A stretch of DNA of 64,000 nucleotides. Source: Aliigemmobacter aestuarii. GTDB lineage: Bacteria; Pseudomonadota; Alphaproteobacteria; Rhodobacterales; Rhodobacteraceae. The notes under the pieces are model-generated. The model saw only the letters and a list, made by a program, of their open reading frames with translations. It was not told the DNA's origin and did not search any database. Where the stretch lies: positions 1,488,001-1,552,000 of the forward strand of contig NZ_SSND01000001.1 in the NCBI RefSeq assembly GCF_004799285.1, read 5' to 3'. Shown piece after piece: positions 37,636-47,110 of the stretch. The first letter of the stretch is position 1. Each line of letters begins with the position of its first letter. A program made the translations under genes and the position numbers.

Positions 37636-39000
37636 ATGAAATACAAGACACAAAAGATCGCGATCGCCTATTTCGCCGTCGCGCTTGCCTTGTTCACGGT
37701 CCAGGTGACACTGGGCCTGATCCTGGGCTGGATCTATGTCAGCCCGAACTTCCTGTCGGAAATCCTGCCGTTCAACATCGGCCGGATGCTGCACACCAAC
37801 AGCCTTGTCGTCTGGCTTCTGCTGGGCTTCTTCGGCGCCGCCTACTACCTGGTGCCCGAGGAATCGGAGCGCGAGATCCATTCGACCAAGCTGGCCTATC
37901 TTCAGCTCATCATCCTCGTCGTCGGGACGGCGGGTGTGGTCGTGACCTACCTGTTCAACCTCTTCGACGGCAACTTCCTGCTGGGCAATGAAGGGCGCGA
38001 GTTCATCGAACAACCCCGCTGGGTCAAGGCCGGGATCGTCGTCGCCGCGCTGATCTTCCTTTACAACATCAGCCTCACGGTCCTTGCGGGCAAGAAGACG
38101 GCGATCACCAACATCCTGCTTCTTGGCCTGTGGCTCTTGTCGCTGCTGTTCCTGTTCGCCTTCTACAACCCGGCAAACCTTGCGCTGGACAAGCAGTACT
38201 GGTGGTTCATCGTTCACCTGTGGGTCGAAGCCACCTGGGAACTGGTGATGGCCTCGATCCTGGCCTTCCTGATGCTCAAGCTGACGGGCGTCGACCGCGA
38301 GGTGATCGAGAAGTGGCTTTACGTCATCGTCGCCACGGCGCTGTTCTCGGGCATCCTTGGCACGGGGCACCATTATTACTGGATCGGCACGCCCGGTTAC
38401 TGGCAGTGGATCGGCTCGATCTTCTCGACGCTGGAAATCGTTCCCTTCTTCGGGATGATGGCCTTTGCCTTCGTGATGGTCTGGAAGGGCCGCCGCGACC
38501 ACCCGAACAAGGCGGCGATGCTTTGGGCGCTTGGCTGTGCCACGCTGGCCTTCTTCGGCGCGGGCGTCTGGGGCTTCCTGCACACGCTGCACGGGGTGAA
38601 CTACTATACCCACGGCACGCAGATCACGGCCGCCCACGGGCACCTTGCCTTCTTCGGGGCCTACGTCTCGCTCAACCTCGCCATCATCAGCTATGCAATG
38701 CCGATCCTGCGCGGGCGTGACCCCTACAACCAGGTGCTCAACATGGCCTCGTTCTGGCTGATGTCGGGCGGCATGGTGTTCATGACCTTCACGCTGACCT
38801 TCGCGGGCACGGTTCAGACGCACCTGCAGCGCGTCAACGGCCAAGCCTATATGGACGTGCAGGACCAGCTCTGGATCTTCTACGCCATGCGCTTCGGCTC
38901 GGGTGTGGCGGTGGTGCTGGGTGCGCTTCTGTTCATCTACGCCATGGCCTTCCCGCGCCGTGAAGTCATCGAACCCGGTCCTGCCGTGGCTGCGGAGTGA
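37636..39000 (+). CDS. norB: Nitric oxide reductase catalytic subunit NorB
   Basis: The 454-residue, 12-helix heme-copper-family protein keeps every key residue at the Paracoccus positions: H53 and H336 for the low-spin heme, H194, H245 and H246 for the iron FeB, H334 for heme b3, and glutamates E198, E202 and E267. It reduces two NO to N2O at the inner membrane. No quinol-oxidase extension is present, so it is the cNor type that works with NorC. AGGAGAAA precedes its ATG. Confidence 0.98.
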   Translation: MKYKTQKIAIAYFAVALALFTVQVTLGLILGWIYVSPNFLSEILPFNIGRMLHTNSLVVWLLLGFFGAAYYLVPEESEREIHSTKLAYLQLIILVVGTAGVVVTYLFNLFDGNFLLGNEGREFIEQPRWVKAGIVVAALIFLYNISLTVLAGKKTAITNILLLGLWLLSLLFLFAFYNPANLALDKQYWWFIVHLWVEATWELVMASILAFLMLKLTGVDREVIEKWLYVIVATALFSGILGTGHHYYWIGTPGYWQWIGSIFSTLEIVPFFGMMAFAFVMVWKGRRDHPNKAAMLWALGCATLAFFGAGVWGFLHTLHGVNYYTHGTQITAAHGHLAFFGAYVSLNLAIISYAMPILRGRDPYNQVLNMASFWLMSGGMVFMTFTLTFAGTVQTHLQRVNGQAYMDVQDQLWIFYAMRFGSGVAVVLGALLFIYAMAFPRREVIEPGPAVAAE

Positions 39001-39812
39001 TGGAGATGGACGGAACCCTGAACCTGAAGGGGGCGGCAGATGCCCCCTTCTACCTGCCGCAAGCGGATGAATGCGATGTCTTCGCCGCTGCGGCCGCGCG
39101 CAACCTGCCGATCCTGCTGAAGGGCCCGACGGGCTGCGGCAAGACCCGGTTCGTGGCGCATATGGCCGCCCGGTTGGGCCGCCCGCTTTACACGGTCGCC
39201 TGCCATGACGACCTGTCAGCCGCCGACCTGATCGGGCGCTACCTGCTGAAGGGCGGCGAAACGATCTGGGTCGACGGGCCGCTGACGCGGGCCGTGCGCG
39301 AGGGCGCGATCTGCTACCTCGACGAGGTGGTGGAAGCACGCAAGGACGTGACCGTCGTGCTGCACCCGCTGACCGACGACCGTCGCATCCTGCCGATCGA
39401 CCGCACCGGCGAGGAGCTTGAGGCCGCGCCGGGCTTCCTGCTGGTGGCCAGCTACAACCCCGGCTACCAGAACGTGCTGAAGACGCTGAAACCCTCGACC
39501 CGGCAACGGTTCGTGTCGATGGAATTCACCTTCCCGCGGCCGGAACACGAAATCCCCGTGGTCGCCCGCGAATCCGGCCTGGCCGAGGAACGTGTGCAAC
39601 CCCTGGTGCGGCTTGCCAACAAGCTCAGGGCGATGAAGGGCCAGGACCTGGAGGAAGGGGTATCCACCCGCCTTGTGGTCTATGCGGCCTCGCTGATCGC
39701 GGGGGGGATGCCGGTGGAACGCGCGATCCAGACCGCGATGATCGAACCGCTGACCGACGACGCAGACGTGAAGGCGGGACTGCGCGATCTTGTGACCGCC
39801 GTCTTCGGGTGA
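39000..39812 (+). CDS. norQ: MoxR-type AAA+ ATPase NorQ
   Basis: The 270-residue protein has Walker A GPTGCGKT at 42-49 and Walker B CYLDEVVEA, typical for NorQ/CbbQ AAA+ proteins. With NorD it activates nitric oxide reductase, probably by inserting the non-heme iron. The ATG at 39000 shares a base with the norB stop (TGATG). A GTG one codon earlier is possible. It ends just before norD. Confidence 0.93.
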   Translation: MEMDGTLNLKGAADAPFYLPQADECDVFAAAAARNLPILLKGPTGCGKTRFVAHMAARLGRPLYTVACHDDLSAADLIGRYLLKGGETIWVDGPLTRAVREGAICYLDEVVEARKDVTVVLHPLTDDRRILPIDRTGEELEAAPGFLLVASYNPGYQNVLKTLKPSTRQRFVSMEFTFPRPEHEIPVVARESGLAEERVQPLVRLANKLRAMKGQDLEEGVSTRLVVYAASLIAGGMPVERAIQTAMIEPLTDDADVKAGLRDLVTAVFG

Positions 39813-39820
39813 GGCCAGCC

Positions 39821-41779
39821 ATGTCACGGATCGAATTCGAACCCTGGGAACCCGAGGAAACCGTCGGGAAGCTGTGGCATGCCTTCGCCACCCGGCTGGA
39901 TGCGGACCCCGTCCATGACGATGCCCGCGTCCATCTTGCCGAGGTGGGCGGGCGGCTGGCGGTGCTGTTCCGGGGGTTGGGGGGCGATCCTTCGGTCGAG
40001 GTGAAGCCGGCGGTGGCCGAACAGGTGCACCACCGGCTGTCCTTCCTGCGCCGTCTGGGAACCTGGGCCGACGAGGCGCCCCGCGCCAGTTTCGACGGTG
40101 CGGCCCTTCGCCTGCCGGAAAGCCTTGCGGTCTTTCCCGCGCGCGAGGCCAATGCCGCGCTGTATCTCTGGCTGGCCGCCTGTGCCGCCCATGCCGGCAC
40201 CGCGCGCGAGGAACGCGATCCCCTGCGCGCGGATCTTGCCGCGCTGGCCGCCGCCCGCGCGATGGTGGCCGCGACGCTGGAGGATGCGCCGGGGTTCCGT
40301 GCGCTTTATGCCGATCTGGCCGCGGCGACACTGGCCACCCGCCGCACTGCCGATCTGCCCGATGCCGAACGCACCGTCGAGGCGGTGCTGCGCAACCTTC
40401 TGGGCGATCCGGCGCCGCTTGCCCCCAAGGCCGCGCGTATGCGCGATGCGGTTCTGGCCGAGGATTTCACCGCGTGGCGCGCGCCGCGCAAATACCGCCC
40501 GTTCAAGCCTGTGGCGCTGTGGCCGGATCTTCGGGTGCTTGCACGGTCAGAGGCAAGCGCCGTGGAAACCCGCGACACCGAAGGCACGCCCGAACAGGGC
40601 GCACAATCGGAAAAGACCCGCCGTGCCCGTCGGCGCAAGTCCGATCAGGCGGAACGGAACGACAGTTTCATCCTGCACAAGTTCGAGGCGATCCTGAGCT
40701 GGGCGGAATTCGTCAACCTCAACCGCCGGGTCGAGGACGACGACGAGGATGATGCCAAGAAGGCCGCCGACGACCACGAGGAGATCGGCCTTGGCCAGCT
40801 CAGCAAGGCGCCCGCGACGCGGCTGAAGCTGCATCTTGACCTTGCCCCCGAGGATGTAGACCGCGAGGCGCTGTCCGGGGTGGCCACCTATCCCGAATGG
40901 GATGTCCGCACCAAGGTGTACCTGCCCGCCCATACCCGCGTCTTTTCCTCGCGGGTCGAAGCAACCGAGGCGGTGCCCCCGTTCCGGGACGACCCGCGCG
41001 CATCCGCGCGCATCCGTGCCGTGCGCCGCCAGTTCGAGGCCTTGCGCCCCAGCCGTATCTCGACCCCGGGCCACCCCGACGGGGATGAGCTTGATACAGA
41101 ACGCGCGGTGCGCGCGCGGGTCGATCTTCTGGCCTGCGGCGAAGGAACCGATCGCGTCTGGCGCCAGACCCGGCCCGAAAAGCGCGATCTGGCGGTGTCG
41201 ATCCTGCTGGATGTGTCGCGCTCGACCGAAAGCGCAATTCCCGGCCACGGCCACGGCGGGCGGGCCGTGATCGACGTGGAACGCGAGGCGCTGGCAGCAC
41301 TCGCCTGGGGCCTGAACGCCTGCGGGGACGATTTCGCCATTCACGGGTTTTCGTCGCTGAAGCGCGACCGGGTCTATCTGCACGAGGTCAAGCGGTTCGG
41401 CGAACCGATGGGCGAGGCGGTGGAACATCGCATCGCCGCACTGAAACCGGGGTTCTACACCCGGCTGGGGGCCGCGATCCGCCATGCCAGCGCGGGCCTT
41501 TCCGAACAGGCCCGCAAGCGCCGGCTGATGCTGGTCATCACCGATGGAAAACCGAACGACCTTGACCATTACGAGGGGCGGCACGGCATTGAAGACAGCA
41601 TGATGGCCGTGCGCGAGGCGCGCCGGGCAGGCCATGCCGTTTTCGGGATCACGGTGGATCGTGACGGCAAGTCGTGGTTTCCCCGGATCTTCGGGCAGGG
41701 CGGTTTCGCGTTGATCCCCGACCCGGAAAAGCTGACGCAGGCTTTGCCGTCGATCTACCGGCAACTGGTGATCGGATGA
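39821..41779 (+). CDS. norD: von Willebrand factor A protein NorD
   Basis: The 652-residue protein has a long helical N-terminal part, an acidic-charged middle (EDDDEDDAKKAADD) and a C-terminal VWA domain with the MIDAS motif DVSRSTES. The end FPRIFGQGGFALIPD is typical of NorD. It is the partner of NorQ in maturing NO reductase. ATG at 39821 is used, and a GTG at 39809 overlapping norQ is the alternative. Its stop overlaps norE by 4 bases. Confidence 0.93.
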   Translation: MSRIEFEPWEPEETVGKLWHAFATRLDADPVHDDARVHLAEVGGRLAVLFRGLGGDPSVEVKPAVAEQVHHRLSFLRRLGTWADEAPRASFDGAALRLPESLAVFPAREANAALYLWLAACAAHAGTAREERDPLRADLAALAAARAMVAATLEDAPGFRALYADLAAATLATRRTADLPDAERTVEAVLRNLLGDPAPLAPKAARMRDAVLAEDFTAWRAPRKYRPFKPVALWPDLRVLARSEASAVETRDTEGTPEQGAQSEKTRRARRRKSDQAERNDSFILHKFEAILSWAEFVNLNRRVEDDDEDDAKKAADDHEEIGLGQLSKAPATRLKLHLDLAPEDVDREALSGVATYPEWDVRTKVYLPAHTRVFSSRVEATEAVPPFRDDPRASARIRAVRRQFEALRPSRISTPGHPDGDELDTERAVRARVDLLACGEGTDRVWRQTRPEKRDLAVSILLDVSRSTESAIPGHGHGGRAVIDVEREALAALAWGLNACGDDFAIHGFSSLKRDRVYLHEVKRFGEPMGEAVEHRIAALKPGFYTRLGAAIRHASAGLSEQARKRRLMLVITDGKPNDLDHYEGRHGIEDSMMAVREARRAGHAVFGITVDRDGKSWFPRIFGQGGFALIPDPEKLTQALPSIYRQLVIG

Positions 41780-42348
41780 CGGCGCCGACGCCGACACGCC
41801 CGCAGGATCAGCCCTCGGTTCTTGACAGCCTGCCGGGCGAGTTGATGATGTGGGTCCTGATCCTGTCGGAACTGGCTGTCTTCGGCGCGGGATTGGCGGC
41901 GTTTCTGGCCGTGCGCATCACCGATCCGGCCGGATTTGCCGAGGCGCAGACCCATCTTCACCGGACCGGCGCCGGGATCAACACGGTGGTCCTTGTCACG
42001 TCGGGCTGGCTGGCGGCGCTGGCCGTGCAGGCGGCCGAAGCCGGACGCAAGGTGCGGCTGCGCGGGCTTCTGGCGCTGGCGTCGGCGCTTGGCGTCGTGT
42101 TCCTTGTGCTGAAGGGTAGCGAATATGCCGATCTGGCCCGCGCGGGCATCGGGTTTGAAACGCATGCGTTCTTCACCTTCTCGTACCTGCTGACCGGATT
42201 TCACGCCGCGCATGTGATCGCGGGCATCCTGCTGCTGGGTCTTGTCGGCGCGCTGGCGACGCCGCGCGCGGTCGAAACCGGCGCGGCCTTCTGGCACATG
42301 GTGGATCTGGTCTGGGTGCTGCTGTTTCCGGTGGTGTACCTGCTATGA
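41776..42348 (+). CDS. norE: NorE, cytochrome c oxidase subunit III-like
   Basis: The 190-residue membrane protein has five helices of the subunit III fold (LPGELMMWVLILSELAVFGAG near the start, then FSYLLTGFHAAHVIAGILLLG and FWHMVDLVWVLLFPVVYLL). NorE is an accessory to NO reductase whose loss lowers activity. It starts in an ATGA overlap with norD and ends in one with norF. The frame extends upstream into norD but is not used. Confidence 0.9.
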   Translation: MTAPTPTRPQDQPSVLDSLPGELMMWVLILSELAVFGAGLAAFLAVRITDPAGFAEAQTHLHRTGAGINTVVLVTSGWLAALAVQAAEAGRKVRLRGLLALASALGVVFLVLKGSEYADLARAGIGFETHAFFTFSYLLTGFHAAHVIAGILLLGLVGALATPRAVETGAAFWHMVDLVWVLLFPVVYLL

Positions 42349-42587
42349 CCGTCACCACCGCATGGGCCCTGCTGATCGCGCTGTCCGCCGCCTCGACCCT
42401 GCTGGCGGCATCCGGGCTGCAGGGCGCCGCGTTCACGGTCGCGGTCCTGGTCCTGGCAGGATGGAAATCGCGGCTGATCCTTGGCCGCTATCTGGGCTTG
42501 GCGGTCGCGCCGGTCTGGCAGCGCGGATTCGACTGGATCCTCGCGCTTGTCCTGATCCTGTTCGCCGTGTTGGCCCTGGCAGCCTAA
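42345..42587 (+). CDS. norF: NorF, small membrane accessory protein
   Basis: The 80-residue protein has two to three hydrophobic helices and the cytochrome-oxidase-subunit-IV-like pattern, with AGWKSRLILGRYLGL between helices. It lies at the end of norCBQDE in the same order as in Paracoccus, which supports NorF. Translation is coupled to norE (ATGA). Its stop region overlaps the stop of the convergent DUF4202 gene by 4 bases. Confidence 0.82.
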   Translation: MTVTTAWALLIALSAASTLLAASGLQGAAFTVAVLVLAGWKSRLILGRYLGLAVAPVWQRGFDWILALVLILFAVLALAA

Positions 42588-43150
42588 TCCGCCCGGAAGG
42601 CGGCGGCGAAAGGTTCGGGCAGGCCGAATTCGGCCAGCGCCCGCTTCCGGCCTTCATCCGACATCTTGCGCGCGGTCTTTTCCACGATCCCCAAAAGCTC
42701 GGCCGGGTCGCGGCCATCGGCGAAGGGCTGGAAATACCAGCGCAGGAAGACGAAGCAGATCACATCCTCAAGCGCCTGCACCTCGGCGTCGCGCTTCAGG
42801 CCCTCCTTGCGCAACAGCACGCCCACGCGGTCGCAATCCTCGGCGCGATAGCCTGCGTCGGCCATGATCCCCGCGATCCGTTCGCCATGCCGCCGAGCCT
42901 GTTCGCGCCGCCAGGCGTGATAGCCTTCCTTGCCCATCGGATAGGCCGAACGGGGCAGAAGCCAGCGTTCCACATGCTGACCGCGCGCGGCGATCTTCAG
43001 CACGTCCGAGGCATCGGGAAAAAGCCTGATCTGTTCCTGCGACATCCGTTGCCCGTAAAGCAGGGCGGCAGGCGCGCCGTCTTCCAGTGTCGGATCCTTG
43101 CCGTTCGCCTCGTCGATGGCGGCAAAGGCCCGCGAAAGACGATCGGTCAT
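42584..43150 (-). CDS. DUF4202 domain protein
   Basis: The 188-residue soluble protein begins MTDRLSRAFAAIDEAN and carries GQRMSQEQIRLFP, HVERWLLPRSAYP, and CFVFLRWYFQPFA, the pattern of DUF4202. Its role is not known to me. The conserved histidines and RW pairs suggest a ligand or metal site. Its ATG overlaps the stop of the Crp/Fnr gene (ATGA), so the two are co-translated. The context suggests a part in the nitrogen-oxide response. Confidence 0.8.
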   Translation of the reverse strand: MTDRLSRAFAAIDEANGKDPTLEDGAPAALLYGQRMSQEQIRLFPDASDVLKIAARGQHVERWLLPRSAYPMGKEGYHAWRREQARRHGERIAGIMADAGYRAEDCDRVGVLLRKEGLKRDAEVQALEDVICFVFLRWYFQPFADGRDPAELLGIVEKTARKMSDEGRKRALAEFGLPEPFAAAFRAD

Positions 43151-43848
43151 GCGCGCGCCCATGCAAGGGCCGGGTCTTCCTCGACATAGTCGCGCAAGGC
43201 GGCGACATCCGAGATCATGGCAAGGTTCTGGCGAATACTCACACCCTGTTCCTTCAACCTGGCAAAGGCGCGGCTGAGGCTTTCGGGTTTCATCCCCAGA
43301 CGGCCGGCGATCAGCACCTTGTCATAGGGCAGTATCACTTCGCAGCCACCCCTTTCGCAAGGGGCCAGTTCCAGCAGGAATTCGGCCACGCGCTGCGCCC
43401 CTGTCTGGGCCTTCAGCGCCTCGACCTGGCCGATCAGGTGATGCAGATGGGCAAAGCTCGCCGACAGGATCGAAATCGCGAAATCGGGATTGCCGCGGAT
43501 CTGCCGCAGCAGGGAATCCGCCTCGATCCGGACGAGGGTGCAATCGGTGACGGCTTCGGCCGCAACGGGGTAGACATCGTTGTGGAAGGCCACGGCCTCG
43601 CCGAAACTGGCGCCCTTGGTGAAGACGCTCACCACCGCCTCGGCCCCGTTGGGGGCAATCCGGTAAAGTTTCACCCAACCGTCCACGACGATGTAGATCG
43701 CATTGGCGCGTTCACCCTGCAGGAAGATCGTTGCGCCACGGTTGAAGTCACGCACATGCGCCTTGGACAAGACTGCATCCGCGACTTCCTTCGGGGCCGA
43801 TGACAGCAGGATGGACCGTCGGGCAAGCAGTTCATATTCCGGCTTCAT
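43147..43848 (-). CDS. Crp/Fnr family regulator (Nnr-like)
   Basis: The 233-residue protein has a cyclic-nucleotide-binding-type sensor domain, a dimerisation helix and a C-terminal helix-turn-helix (LIAGRLGMKPESLSRAFARL). ESLSR provides the E..SR pattern that reads TTGA half-sites, as in FNR and NNR. The N-terminus lacks the cysteine cluster of oxygen-sensing FNR, which points to an NNR/DNR-type NO sensor. Position next to norCBQDEF, and TTGAC boxes at nirE, nnrS and norC, make it the likely regulator of them. An FNR-like site lies before its own gene. Confidence 0.85.
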   Translation of the reverse strand: MKPEYELLARRSILLSSAPKEVADAVLSKAHVRDFNRGATIFLQGERANAIYIVVDGWVKLYRIAPNGAEAVVSVFTKGASFGEAVAFHNDVYPVAAEAVTDCTLVRIEADSLLRQIRGNPDFAISILSASFAHLHHLIGQVEALKAQTGAQRVAEFLLELAPCERGGCEVILPYDKVLIAGRLGMKPESLSRAFARLKEQGVSIRQNLAMISDVAALRDYVEEDPALAWARA

Positions 43849-43936
43849 GTCTTTGTCCTTCGACGTGAGTTGGGGCGCACTTACACACCGTTGACCATCA
43901 CTCTCAGGGCGCTAACAAAAGAAATGTTTTGATGAC

Positions 43937-43950
43937 ATGATTTAAATCAA
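43937..43950 (-). promoter_or_regulatory. FNR-type box upstream of the Crp/Fnr gene
   Basis: ATGAT-TTAA-ATCAA matches TTGAT-N4-ATCAA except for the first base. It lies about 89-102 bases before the regulator start and could couple it to oxygen (FNR) or to itself. Confidence 0.6.
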
Positions 43951-43997
43951 GGCAAGTCGCAAGGACGGGCCAGACACAACCACAGGGTGTTTCCCGT

Positions 43998-44432
43998 TCA
44001 GGGTTTCCACGCCGCGTTTTCCTGCCAGCCCAGAAACCCTGATTGCAGAACAACGACATTGTCGCGACCGGCCACACGCAGGGCAAAAGCGGCCTGTGCA
44101 GAAAGGCTGCCGGTGTTGCAGAACAAGATGACCTTGCGGTCTGCCGGGATCTCGTCGATCCGCCCCAGAACCTCGCGCCATTCGATGTTGAGGGCGCCGG
44201 GAATCGTCGCCTCGGCGTGCTGTGCGGCGTCTCGCGTGTCGATGAACACGACCGCGCCAAAGACCGATTCGTCGATCTGTTGCGGCTGGATGATTCCCGC
44301 CTCGTAGTCCGAGAATTCCATGTATTCCTGCATCGCCTCGATCGCGGCCTCGTTGGCATGGGCCGGGGCGAGAAAGGCCAGAATCAGGGCGGCGGCGGAA
44401 ACGGCACGGGCGCGTGTGATGGGCATCGGCAA
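43998..44432 (-). CDS. Exported rhodanese-like protein
   Basis: The 144-residue protein has a signal peptide (to about residue 26, APAHAN) and a rhodanese domain with FIDTRDAAQHAEATIPGALNI and the active-site loop FCNTGSLSAQ (C105). It would transfer sulfane sulfur or bind a metal/oxyanion in the periplasm. The long polar segment before the domain (EAMQEYMEFSDYEAGIIQP) is seen in rhodaneses near denitrification genes. It lies upstream of the Crp/Fnr gene with 149 bases between. Confidence 0.85.
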   Translation of the reverse strand: MPMPITRARAVSAAALILAFLAPAHANEAAIEAMQEYMEFSDYEAGIIQPQQIDESVFGAVVFIDTRDAAQHAEATIPGALNIEWREVLGRIDEIPADRKVILFCNTGSLSAQAAFALRVAGRDNVVVLQSGFLGWQENAAWKP

Positions 44433-44527
44433 TGATCCTGTTGCGGGCCCTGCACCCGCCGTCGGGCGTCAGACATACCCCGACCGGGCCGCCGGACAGA
44501 GGTGGCATGACGTCGCGCGGCAAGAGC

Positions 44528-44546
44528 CCCGACGGCAGCCGTCGGA
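44528..44546 (-). terminator. Weak hairpin after the crotonase gene
   Basis: A 7-bp stem CCGACGG/CCGTCGG with a 3-base loop lies about 30 bases beyond the stop of the enoyl-CoA hydratase gene. The minus strand continues GGCTCTTG, so the T-run is poor. Confidence 0.35.
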
Positions 44547-44574
44547 GCCCTGCATCAAGACCCTTGCGAAGGAA

Positions 44575-45351
44575 TCAGCGGTCGCGGAACTGCGGCGAGC
44601 GCTTTTCAAGGAAGGCGGCCATGCCTTCCTTCTGGTCCTCGGTCGAGAACAGCGAATGGAACACGCGGCGTTCGAACAGAAGGCCCTCGCGCATCGTCGT
44701 CTCGTAGGCGCGGTTAACCGATTCCTTGACCGCCAGAACGGTGATCTGGGATTTCTCGGCAATCTTGGCAGCCGTCTTCTTGGCCTCGGCGATCAGTTCT
44801 TTGGCGGGAACGACCCGGCTGACCAGACCGCAGCGTTCTGCTTCGGCCGCATCCATGAAGCGGCCCGTCAGATGCATGTCCATCGACTTGGACTTGCCCA
44901 CGAAGCGCGTCAGGCGCTGTGTCCCGCCCATGCCGGCCACGACGCCCAGATTGATTTCGGGCTGGCCGAACTTGGCGTTGTCGGCGCAAAGGATGAAGTC
45001 GCACATCATCGCCAGTTCGCATCCGCCACCCAGGGCATAGCCCGCAACGGCGGCGATGATCGGCTTGCGCACGCGTGTGACCGCTTCGGTTTCGGCGGCG
45101 AACATGTCATCGCCGAACACGTCCACGAAGGTCTTTTCCGACATTTCCTTGATGTCGGCCCCGGCGGCGAAGGCCTTTTCCGAACCCGTGATGATGATGC
45201 AGCGCACGTTGTCGTTGCCGTCCGCCGCCGTCAGCGCCTCGCTCAGTTCGCCCATCAGCTTCGAGTTGAGGGCATTGAGCGCATCGGGCCGGTTCAGCCG
45301 GATCAGCGCGACATAATCCTCGATCTCGACGATGATCGTCTCGTAGGCCAT
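44575..45351 (-). CDS. Enoyl-CoA hydratase
   Basis: The 258-residue crotonase has both catalytic glutamates of true enoyl-CoA hydratases: E112 in GGGCELAMM and E132 in FGQPEINLG. The oxyanion hole is formed around [10 protein letters not shown]. It hydrates 2-trans-enoyl-CoA in fatty acid oxidation. It is distinct from the dmdD-type protein at 7.3 kb. It lies alone between mutM and the rhodanese gene. Confidence 0.92.
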   Translation of the reverse strand: MAYETIIVEIEDYVALIRLNRPDALNALNSKLMGELSEALTAADGNDNVRCIIITGSEKAFAAGADIKEMSEKTFVDVFGDDMFAAETEAVTRVRKPIIAAVAGYALGGGCELAMMCDFILCADNAKFGQPEINLGVVAGMGGTQRLTRFVGKSKSMDMHLTGRFMDAAEAERCGLVSRVVPAKELIAEAKKTAAKIAEKSQITVLAVKESVNRAYETTMREGLLFERRVFHSLFSTEDQKEGMAAFLEKRSPQFRDR

Positions 45352-45411
45352 GGAATGGTCCCCTTGTTTGTCGTTGGTCAGACTCCTAGCAGCCTGAGGC
45401 CGCGGATCAAG

Positions 45412-46263
45412 TCATCTCTGGCAGCGGGGGCAGAAGAAGGTCGACCGGCCGGATTGGACGATCCGGGCGACATGCCCTGTGCAACCGGGGGTCGGGCAGG
45501 GCGCATTCTCGCGGTCATAGACGCGGAAGGTGTGCTGGAAATAGCCAAGCTCGCCATCCGCCTGCCGATAGTCGCGCAAGGATGATCCGCCGGCCTCGAT
45601 CGCCTCGGAAAGCACCTCGCGGATCAGCGGAACCAGACGGCGCACGCGATCGGCTGCGATGCGCCCGGCATGACGGCGCGGGTCGATCCCGGCCCGGAAA
45701 AGCGTTTCGGACACATAGATGTTTCCCAGCCCCGCGACGATCCGCTGATCCAGCAGCGCGGCCTTGATCGGCGTCTTCCGGCCCTTCAGCCGGGCGATCA
45801 GGTAATCTTCGTCAAAGGCATTTCCCAGCGGTTCCGGGCCAAGCCCGGCCAGAAGGGGATGCGCATCGTCCGTGCCGGTGGCAAACAGGTCCATCGCTCC
45901 GAACCGGCGCGCGTCGTTGAAGGTGACGCGCGCGCCGCCTGCCATGTCGAGGACGACGTGATCATGCCGGGCAGGTGCGGGGTGGTGATGGTGGAATTCG
46001 CCAAGCATCGTGCCCGAGATAAGCATCCGGCCCGACATGCCCAGATGGATCAGAAGGGTTTCCCCGGTGGACAGGTCTGCAAGGATGTATTTCGACCGCC
46101 GCCGCAGCCGGTCCACACGGGCGCCGGTCAGCCGTTCGGCCATGCGTTCGGGCAGGGGCCAGCGCAGATCGGGCCGGTTCACCTGCGCGGTGGCGATGAC
46201 CTGACCTGTCATCACAGGCTCCAGCCCCCGGCGGACGGTTTCAACCTCGGGCAATTCGGGCAT
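45412..46263 (-). CDS. mutM: Formamidopyrimidine-DNA glycosylase
   Basis: The 283-residue enzyme starts [16 protein letters not shown], where the proline after methionine is the catalytic nucleophile and the next glutamate assists. It has the H2TH region ([15 protein letters not shown]) and ends in a zinc finger (CPTPGCTG...FFCPRCQR). It excises 8-oxoguanine. The ATG at 46263 with AAGGAAA upstream is used. The frame is open far upstream across ubiE but without sense. It is divergent from ubiE by 93 bases. Confidence 0.97.
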   Translation of the reverse strand: MPELPEVETVRRGLEPVMTGQVIATAQVNRPDLRWPLPERMAERLTGARVDRLRRRSKYILADLSTGETLLIHLGMSGRMLISGTMLGEFHHHHPAPARHDHVVLDMAGGARVTFNDARRFGAMDLFATGTDDAHPLLAGLGPEPLGNAFDEDYLIARLKGRKTPIKAALLDQRIVAGLGNIYVSETLFRAGIDPRRHAGRIAADRVRRLVPLIREVLSEAIEAGGSSLRDYRQADGELGYFQHTFRVYDRENAPCPTPGCTGHVARIVQSGRSTFFCPRCQR

Positions 46264-46356
46264 CGCGTTTCCTTTGACCGGCTTGACAGATGGGCGCATT
46301 GCAGCGGCGCGCCCACGGCCTATAAGGAGTGTCAAACGGCAAGGACGGCAAGACCC

Positions 46357-47109
46357 ATGACCGACACGAATGACAACACCACCCATTTCGGCTTTCAGAC
46401 CGTACCCGAGGCGGAAAAGGCCGGGATGGTGCATGGCGTCTTCACCCGTGTCGCCTCGAAATACGACATCATGAATGACGTGATGTCCGGCGGCGTCCAC
46501 CGGCTGTGGAAAGACGCGATGATGGACTGGCTGGCGCCGCGCCCCGGGCAGCGCCTGCTGGATGTGGCCGGCGGAACGGGCGACATCTCGTTCCGCTTCC
46601 TGAAACGCGCGGCGGGCGCGCATGCCACGGTTCTGGACATGACCGAAAGCATGCTGGTCGAGGGCCGCCAACGCGCCGAGGCCGGGAACATGGCCGACCG
46701 GCTGGACTGGGTGGTGGGCGATGCCATGGCGCTGCCCTTCGCCGACCGGTCGTTCGACGTCTACACCATCAGCTTCGGCATCCGGAACGTGACACGCGTG
46801 CAGGATGCCCTGAACGAGGCCTACCGCGTGCTGAAACCCGGCGGGCGGCTGATGGTGCTGGAATTCAGCCAGTTGCCGAATCCGTTGATGCAAAAGGCCT
46901 ATGACACCTATTCCTTCAACCTGATCCCGGTCATGGGGCAGATCATCGCCAATGACCGCGACAGCTATCAGTACCTGGTGGAATCGATCCGCAAGTTTCC
47001 CGATCAGGAAACCTTTGCCGCGATGATCCGCAAGGCGGGGTTCGGACAGGTGAAATACCGCAACCTTACGATGGGCGTGGCCGCGCTGCATTCGGGCTGG
47101 AAGATCTGA
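46357..47109 (+). CDS. ubiE: Ubiquinone/menaquinone biosynthesis C-methyltransferase UbiE
   Basis: The 250-residue class I methyltransferase has the SAM motif [16 protein letters not shown], the UbiE signature [17 protein letters not shown] near residue 36 and SFGIRNVT. It adds the C-methyl group of ubiquinone. The ATG at 46357 follows AAGGAC. It is followed directly by ubiB, and the mutM-ubiE-ubiB arrangement is common in Rhodobacterales. Confidence 0.96.
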   Translation: MTDTNDNTTHFGFQTVPEAEKAGMVHGVFTRVASKYDIMNDVMSGGVHRLWKDAMMDWLAPRPGQRLLDVAGGTGDISFRFLKRAAGAHATVLDMTESMLVEGRQRAEAGNMADRLDWVVGDAMALPFADRSFDVYTISFGIRNVTRVQDALNEAYRVLKPGGRLMVLEFSQLPNPLMQKAYDTYSFNLIPVMGQIIANDRDSYQYLVESIRKFPDQETFAAMIRKAGFGQVKYRNLTMGVAALHSGWKI

Positions 47110-47110
47110 G

